A stretch of DNA of 64,000 nt from Sepiola atlantica. Lineage: Eukaryota; Mollusca; Cephalopoda; Sepiida; Sepiolidae. Positions 60,501 through 64,000 of this stretch are shown piece by piece. Position 1 is the stretch's first letter, and every line of letters begins with the position of its first letter. Below the pieces are notes generated by a model that did not search any database, was not told where the DNA came from, and saw nothing but the letters and a program-made list of their open reading frames with translations. The stretch is taken from NCBI GenBank assembly GCA_963556195.1, contig OY744529.1, forward strand, positions 62,702,580 through 62,766,579. Reading direction: 5' to 3'. The translations under genes and the position numbers were made by a program.

Positions 60501-63348
60501 AATGTAAGGATGGGTCAAAGTTTTATCTGGACCTTACTTCTCCATATTATGGAAACGTGTATAACTCAAAAACTATTTATCTGCTCAGGCTGAAATTTTG
60601 TATGGTGGTTACTGTTATCAAAGAGCATCAAACCCATACCTCAAATTTGGAAAAAATCTAGTCTCTATGATAAACAGAATCATAACTCCTGCCTTGGTGG
60701 AGGTCAAAATTATGACGCTGATGATGATAAAGAATATTTTCTTATCAGCTTCTGTGTCATGCGTTTAAAGAAAATTATTTTAAAACAAAAATGTTATCTT
60801 AAGACCTCATTTTATTTCTTGGTGGTCATGGAGTATGTGCCTGTCATTATTAAGCTAAATGAGGAAGATGAATCCGGCGATAAACAATTTTCCAAAATCC
60901 AAATTATTTCCCGAGGAAGAGTTAGACACAAGATAGGTTTTAATGTGAGGAAATCTATCTCCCCAAAAAGGGGCACTCTGGATTGGGCCAAAAAATTTAA
61001 TTTGCCTCACTCTAGGATTGTGTTAAAAAAGAACAAAAAACAGAGTCGATCCATTGTTTTTTCAAACTTTGAAAAACTTGAATAAAAATTATTTTTAAAT
61101 TGCCAAACTCAGAGTAAAAGAGTAGTCCAATGAAAAATAGTTATTAATATGAAAGCATTTTCTATTTTTGGGAAAGGAATGTGAACTCACTATGCGGCGA
61201 TAGTGAAATCAAGTTAATGTTCATTATTCCACTAGCGACTTGTTGAATTCAAGAAATTATCGCACCATTAAAAATTATCAAATATTTACGTATTAGACAT
61301 AAAAATAATTTTGAAACTATTATCTATATGAATCTTAACGATGTACGTTGATATCCTTTATCAATTTTCTTAGTTAACTTTGATCGGTCATATCTTCGGT
61401 TCTAGAGGTACTAACAATCCACATCACGTCACTAGAACTGGTCACTGTGGTTTAAATAGCCTGTGAAATCTCAAGAATATCCAATCAAATTTAACCCTGC
61501 AGATTTTAATCGGAATGTAAGGTATGAAGTATGAACTTACTCCATCCACTCCTAACTCTTGCAATCTCACTAACACTTCAAGATAACAAAACTTCTCGAC
61601 ACGCTCAATAGCTTCGCCATCCAGGTATATTTTCACATCCGAGTTCTCATCCATCACCATTGTCTTACACTTTCTGCACATAAACTGGTTATCCTATTTC
61701 CATCTACCAATAATTCCATCGCATTTCCTGTGTACCCAATACTTACAAGTACCACAAAAGATTGAATTGCTCCCGACTGAGAAGGGAACTTTCCTCTTTT
61801 GAGAAGTTTTCCAACACTACAACAACTGATCATCACTTTGGTTTCAGACCTTTACTTTCCATAGCATTCTTTCACAGTTCTTTCCAAAAAGGGTCACACT
61901 CCAGAAGGTTGAATTAGTAAAGGAAATTAAGTAGGTTACCTCTTTAAAAAGGGCGCCATAAAATTGGACGATATAAGGACACTCATTGCTGCGCATCACA
62001 ACATCCAAATCCATCAGTAGCTGCTTCTGATCTTTCTCATCAACCGTTGATCGAATTCTCTATTAAAAAAAAAAATGTATATCAAAATGAATAACTGCAA
62101 AAGTTTTTTTTTCATTTATCAAAATAGCTCATTTTTATTTAAATCAATACAGCATTGAATTTTGAAATATGTATATATATATTTGTGAGTTCTTATAAAA
62201 AAAATTATATTTAAGTATATACTCTTTATAATATCTGAAAATGTTTCAAATTGCAAGCTCAATGAGGTTATATTAGAAGCTTCAGAGCATATATACTTTA
62301 TAGTTGCATTCTAATGGAAAAATCAATCCAAAAACCATAATTTTCATTTATTATTACAATTTCTTTATTTTCATATTTCAGCGAATACCTGTATTTCTTT
62401 TTCGTCTCACAAATGTTTTTATTTATTTTTCCCAAATTGAAACTTTTTCTTATGCGCGTTTCACAGCAAAGTCAAGAGAAATATATAGTCTTTAATTTAA
62501 CTTTGCTGATCATCAGAGCAGTAGTTCATTTAATGGTAATAGGAAAACATTATCCCAAAAACAGAAGGAGGAAAAAGTTTTATATATATATATATATATA
62601 TATAGTAGAGAAGAAAGACCCAAACACAGCTATTTGTATGCCTAATTTGCATAACTAGTTTTTAAACAGCTTATAATAAATTAATGTTTGGTGTTATTCA
62701 TTTGTAATGTTATTGTCCTATATATATGCAATAGTTTTATCAATATTAACAGTAAATCACTTTAAGTGATTTAAAAAAATATATACAAATTGCTAAAACA
62801 TTTCTTAAAATATTATGTTTATTAATTTTCAAGGGAGGTAATTTAAATAAAAACTTAATTTTTTCCAGATTTATGTTAATGTGTGGTTTTATTTTTGAAA
62901 AAAACTCATGATTATGTAAAATATTGACTCTTTTTTTGTCAGTAAAGAAATCAAATGTTACTGTTGTTGTGCTTTAGATACTATTCTCCATCCATATTCC
63001 CGGACAATGCCGGGTACCACGCTAGTTGATGAATAAAAAGAGAGAATTTGATAATTACCTTGACTGCCATGATGGTTTGACTTTCAGGATGCTTCATTTT
63101 ATTAACTGTGCCATAATTACCCTGACCAATCAGACCAAGGTCTCTCAAATCTTCGGCTGTGAATTTATAAGACTGGAAATAAATGTTGATATTAAAAATA
63201 GATAGTTATAAAAATAAAGCAGAACTTATTCAATAAAACGAAATTGATAATAAAGATATTTCAGGAGAAAGAAAGACATTTATTCTTTACCTGTTTGTTA
63301 ATTTGAAGTTTCCCGGCAGATGACATCCCATATGAGCGGAGACGTTCT
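45260..63348 (-). CDS. MAP2K4: Dual-specificity MAP kinase kinase 4, ten 3' coding exons (5' end outside window)
   Basis: MKK4 phosphorylates Thr and Tyr in the activation loop of JNK and p38 in stress signalling. Exons in coding order: 63348-63291, 63172-63059, 62059-61940, 59659-59540, 55510-55459, 53097-52970, 50406-50329, 49249-49104, 48326-48281, 45370-45260. Joined, they give 323 residues with no stop until TAA at 45262-45260. Visible features: N-terminal [17 protein letters not shown] loop IGQGNYGTV, catalytic AVK lysine, [11 protein letters not shown] loop, DFG, activation segment SIAKS (MKK4-type S-x-A-K-T in vertebrates), AxPER, and the C-terminal DVD docking region [25 protein letters not shown] and [13 protein letters not shown] favour MKK4 over MKK3/6 or MKK7. 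All introns are GT-AG. The first exon seen starts in phase 1, so coding sequence continues beyond 63349 in the window or beyond its edge. Confidence 0.96.
45385..45530. repeat. AT-rich tandem repeat, ~40-bp unit, 3-4 copies
   Basis: The unit AAAAAATTAAAACATTAATT plus AATAAAAAAATTAATTAAC repeats, beginning 15 bases from the last MAP2K4 exon. Confidence 0.9.
45555..45705 (+). mobile_element. SINE copy, best-preserved of the short type
   Basis: CTGTTCTGTCCTCGGTCAGT, CAATCCAGAGTGTTTCC, CCCACATTAAAAATTGACC, and the tail TTGTGTCTAACCCTGCCCTC then GTGGGGAGGTAAGTAAATA. Antisense in the last MAP2K4 intron. Confidence 0.75.
46590..48140. repeat. 1.5-kb minisatellite, ~28-36-bp unit
   Basis: About 45 units of GGGAGATAGAATGATGGATA plus a variable (TA)n(GA)n linker; the outer part decays to simple TA and GA runs at 47910-48040. 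Length changes between units come mainly from the TA/GA linker. It lies in the last MAP2K4 intron, 140 bp from the 46-bp exon. The frame [10 protein letters not shown] through 47666-47956 is an artefact. Confidence 0.97.
48281..48326 (-). CDS. MAP2K4: MAP2K4 exon, 46-bp microexon-sized
   Basis: Completes a split Cys codon and adds [15 protein letters not shown], the RP-type motif of kinase subdomain XI. Confidence 0.95.
48480..49015. repeat. Interspersed repeat with CTCACCTGACAA / CCTCCTTGGTGGA ends
   Basis: Shares ACTGCATACCCTCACCTGAC, GATAACTCAAAAACTATTTATCTG-like and GGTGGTTACTGTTATCAAA with the shorter copy at 60465-60715. The outer parts GGTGGAGG / CCTCCACC are inversely related, suggesting a DNA transposon. 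Confidence 0.65.
49104..49249 (-). CDS. MAP2K4: MAP2K4 exon, C-lobe
   Basis: 48 codons plus two bases: [31 protein letters not shown] and [10 protein letters not shown]. Confidence 0.96.
50329..50406 (-). CDS. MAP2K4: MAP2K4 exon, PER and helix F
   Basis: 26 codons: [20 protein letters not shown] then SLGITL. Confidence 0.97.
50500..51030 (+). mobile_element. Helitron-like non-autonomous repeat, copy 4
   Basis: Family blocks run in order from TATATAAAGTTAAGTATGTG to the 3' end, where TCGGACGGGTATTCTTCTAG (a degraded hairpin with the family's ATTCTTCTAG) ends at 51030. It contains a perfect palindrome at 50836-50891. Antisense in MAP2K4. Confidence 0.7.
50836..50891. repeat. Perfect 25-base palindrome arms
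   Basis: GATTTGCATTGAATTTGATG plus TATAG at 50836-50860 is perfectly complementary to 50867-50891; loop TTATTA. Only one arm occurs in the other family copies. Confidence 0.9.
51100..52080 (+). pseudogene. Jockey/CR1-like LINE fragment with RT box, copy 4
   Basis: Plus strand: [20 protein letters not shown], then FSDDDML in place of the FADD box. After frameshifts: [49 protein letters not shown] and a final NLNVM. Same family as 13590, 17720 and 42520. An A-rich insertion at about 51680-51705 breaks the frame. Confidence 0.8.
52970..53097 (-). CDS. MAP2K4: MAP2K4 exon, DFG and activation loop
   Basis: Begins with the last two bases of the catalytic Asp codon, then [28 protein letters not shown] and AGCRPYMA. 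Ser occupies both phospho-acceptor places. Confidence 0.97.
53390..53460 (+). mobile_element. 3' end fragment of the LINE at 1-1261
   Basis: GGAATGCCTTGAGCTTGCTC then TTGGTCTGCCGAGCGAGC parallels 1230-1290. Only the extreme 3' end is present. Confidence 0.6.
53461..54599. other. MAP2K4 intron, unassigned part
   Basis: AT-rich, with a (TA)n run at about 54480-54511. No gene or transposon end recognised. Confidence 0.45.
54600..55105 (+). pseudogene. Penelope-like element reverse transcriptase fragment
   Basis: Blocks [46 protein letters not shown] (RT motif A with F-D), [20 protein letters not shown] and [12 protein letters not shown] (motif B) are those of Penelope-like reverse transcriptases. 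The catalytic DD box that follows is lost. Antisense in MAP2K4. With the GIY-YIG fragment at 29590 it shows this class was active in the lineage. Confidence 0.85.
55459..55510 (-). CDS. MAP2K4: MAP2K4 exon, catalytic loop start
   Basis: 17 codons plus one base: [17 protein letters not shown]; the catalytic Asp codon is split across the next intron. Confidence 0.95.
55515..56600. other. MAP2K4 intron, AT-rich, nothing recognised
   Basis: No repeat or coding signal beyond homopolymers. Confidence 0.45.
56605..56790 (-). mobile_element. SINE copy, short type
   Basis: Minus strand: CTGTTCTGTCCTCAGTCAGT, CCAGAATGCACCTTTTTGAG and tail CTTGTGTCTAACTTTCCCCT then AAGTAAATA. Same family as 45555-45705. 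Confidence 0.7.
56791..58620. other. MAP2K4 intron, unassigned
   Basis: AT-rich with a C-run at 57180-57193 and several poly-T and poly-A tracts. No gene is supported; the minus-strand frame at 58411-58602 has no recognised family. Confidence 0.4.
58627..59345 (-). mobile_element. Helitron-like non-autonomous repeat, copy 5, with intact 3' end
   Basis: Read on the minus strand, the element ends in a hairpin CCCGTCCTGGGATGGG, then TATTCTT and CTAGT (58631-58627), next to a T. This is the Helitron 3' terminus signature (hairpin, then CTRRT). Internal blocks match the other four copies. The 5' end (expected TC) was not fixed. Confidence 0.7.
59540..59659 (-). CDS. MAP2K4: MAP2K4 exon, hinge
   Basis: 40 codons: [20 protein letters not shown] and [11 protein letters not shown]. 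Confidence 0.96.
60105..60330 (-). mobile_element. SINE copy with the long body and a third type of head
   Basis: On the minus strand: head with GTTGTTGTCGGAGTTCTGCT, then CAGTTCTAGGATGTCGACCC, TAGTTTATTGCTAATCACCT, GAGGCGCCCCTACCGGGGAA, GGCCAGAGTGCGC and tail GACCTTGTGTCTAACCTCC. From CAGTTCTAGG onward it parallels the U2-headed SINE at 3096, but it has no U2 sequence. Confidence 0.8.
60465..60715. repeat. Interspersed repeat, shorter copy of 48480-49015
   Basis: GACTGCATACCTCCACCAGA at one end and CCTGCCTTGGTGGAGGT at the other; the middle matches 48560-48700. CCTCCACC/GGTGGAGG form inverted ends. Confidence 0.7.
60905..61030 (-). mobile_element. SINE fragment, shared 3' tail
   Basis: Minus strand CCAGAGTGCCCCTTTTTGGG, CCTCACATTAAAACCTATC and CTTGTGTCTAACTCTTCCTC. 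The 5' part is missing. Confidence 0.6.
61540..61850 (-). pseudogene. LINE pol fragment between RT and C-terminus
   Basis: Minus strand: [20 protein letters not shown], a Cys-poor relic of a zinc-knuckle region, [20 protein letters not shown] and [13 protein letters not shown]. These blocks belong to the RTE-like LINE family. Frameshifts are present. Confidence 0.65.
61940..62059 (-). CDS. MAP2K4: MAP2K4 exon, helix C
   Basis: 40 codons: [20 protein letters not shown], then [14 protein letters not shown]. Confidence 0.96.
62600..63026 (+). mobile_element. Second Helitron-like repeat family, copy with 3' end
   Basis: Begins near CCAAACACAGCTATTTGTAT and ends with hairpin CCCGGACAATGCCGGG and CTAGT at 63022-63026, next to a T. 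The front part matches 30870-31115 in inverse orientation. It ends 32 bp from a MAP2K4 exon (63059), so it lies almost on the splice donor side. Confidence 0.65.
63059..63172 (-). CDS. MAP2K4: MAP2K4 exon, ATP-binding loop
   Basis: 38 codons: [10 protein letters not shown], the glycine-rich loop IGQGNYGTV and the catalytic lysine in IMAVK. Confidence 0.96.
63291..63348 (-). CDS. MAP2K4: MAP2K4 exon (first in window)
   Basis: One base of a split codon plus 19 codons, [19 protein letters not shown], just ahead of the kinase domain. Followed by a 118-bp intron. Confidence 0.93.
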
Positions 63349-64000
63349 CTAAACAGAACAAAAGTACAAACAAAATGAAATTTTTGAAAAGAGAAATTGC
63401 TTTTTAAACAAACACTTGAGGATAAGGGGGGGGGGGTTAATGAGATGGATAGATTGACAGTTGAATGATGATGAATACTATGAAAGGATTGACAATCTCC
63501 ATCTACCACTTATTCAAAACAACAGCTGAACCAGAAAACGGCAATTCTTCCCTCTGTATCAGAGAAATCGCTCATAGAATGAGAAGACTAAAGTACAAAA
63601 TGGGTGGGTGGGGGAACTTCCACTTTTTTATTAACTATGCCATTTTTTTTCTGACAAAATTATTAGTTTTAATTTTTTAAATACGATTTTAAAAGTTAAC
63701 CTTAATTATTACACTATTGTTCGGTCTTTATATTATTAATTGAACTAAATCATTAGAAAACTATAACTAATTGTGTTATGGTAATGTTCTTAATTGCTAT
63801 TTACAAAATTATTGGTTGTAAATAGTTTTCAAAACTTTTAATCTTTTAATACATAAGGATTTGCTAAAAAATTTTAAAGTCAGAAATGACTTTCTATTCG
63901 ACAGTTTAAATGCTTCCGAATTCCTTTTAATTTGAAAGGGTCACATAGTAATTCTTTTTTTTTTTCCACTATTAAAAATATTTGTAATAGCTATCTTGTG
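63349..64000 (-). other. MAP2K4 upstream intron, incomplete
   Basis: AT-rich DNA with a G-run at 63427-63436. No further MAP2K4 exon is recognised before the window edge. Confidence 0.5.

Noticed and set aside
60759..61085. 108-residue open frame on the plus strand
   Set aside because: Runs antisense through a SINE tail at 60905-61030; no protein family features.

Overview
The window is a piece of a metazoan nuclear genome: AT-rich, with GT-AG introns of 0.1 to 6 kb, dense microsatellites, and many decayed retroelements and DNA transposons. The two genes are animal-type, and the retroelement fragments (RTE-like LINE ends followed by ATGATG, Penelope-like elements with a GIY-YIG domain, Jockey/CR1-like LINEs, Helitron ends) fit a mollusc, most probably a cephalopod. 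The taxon is inferred from repeat style and remembered family features, not from a search.

Two protein-coding genes lie tail to tail. PSMD12 (26S proteasome lid subunit Rpn5) is complete on the + strand, with 11 coding exons from 3959 to 32895 encoding 454 residues. MAP2K4 (dual-specificity MAP kinase kinase 4, upstream of JNK/p38) is on the - strand; its last ten coding exons run from 63348 down to the stop at 45260 and encode 323 residues, while its 5' end lies beyond the window. Every intron in both genes has GT-AG ends and every exon join keeps the frame.

Layout: 1-1261 LINE polymerase remnant; 2216-3663 SINEs and an inverted-repeat transposon next to the PSMD12 start; 3959-32895 PSMD12, whose introns hold LINE, Helitron-like, Penelope-like and mariner-like material; 32896-45259 convergent intergenic region with RTE/LINE fragments, a broken mariner and a long foldback; 45260-64000 MAP2K4 with a 1.5 kb minisatellite in its last intron and more SINE, Helitron-like, LINE and Penelope-like copies in the others.

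The most unusual object is a 324-bp SINE at 3096-3419 whose 5' end is about 40 nt of U2 snRNA and which is flanked by a 14-bp target-site duplication. It sits inside a 950-bp element with ~106-bp terminal inverted repeats and its own 8-bp duplication. Its body and tail recur in other copies in the window that have unrelated 5' heads, which points to a modular SINE superfamily. The two genes have no evident functional link; their proximity is only positional.
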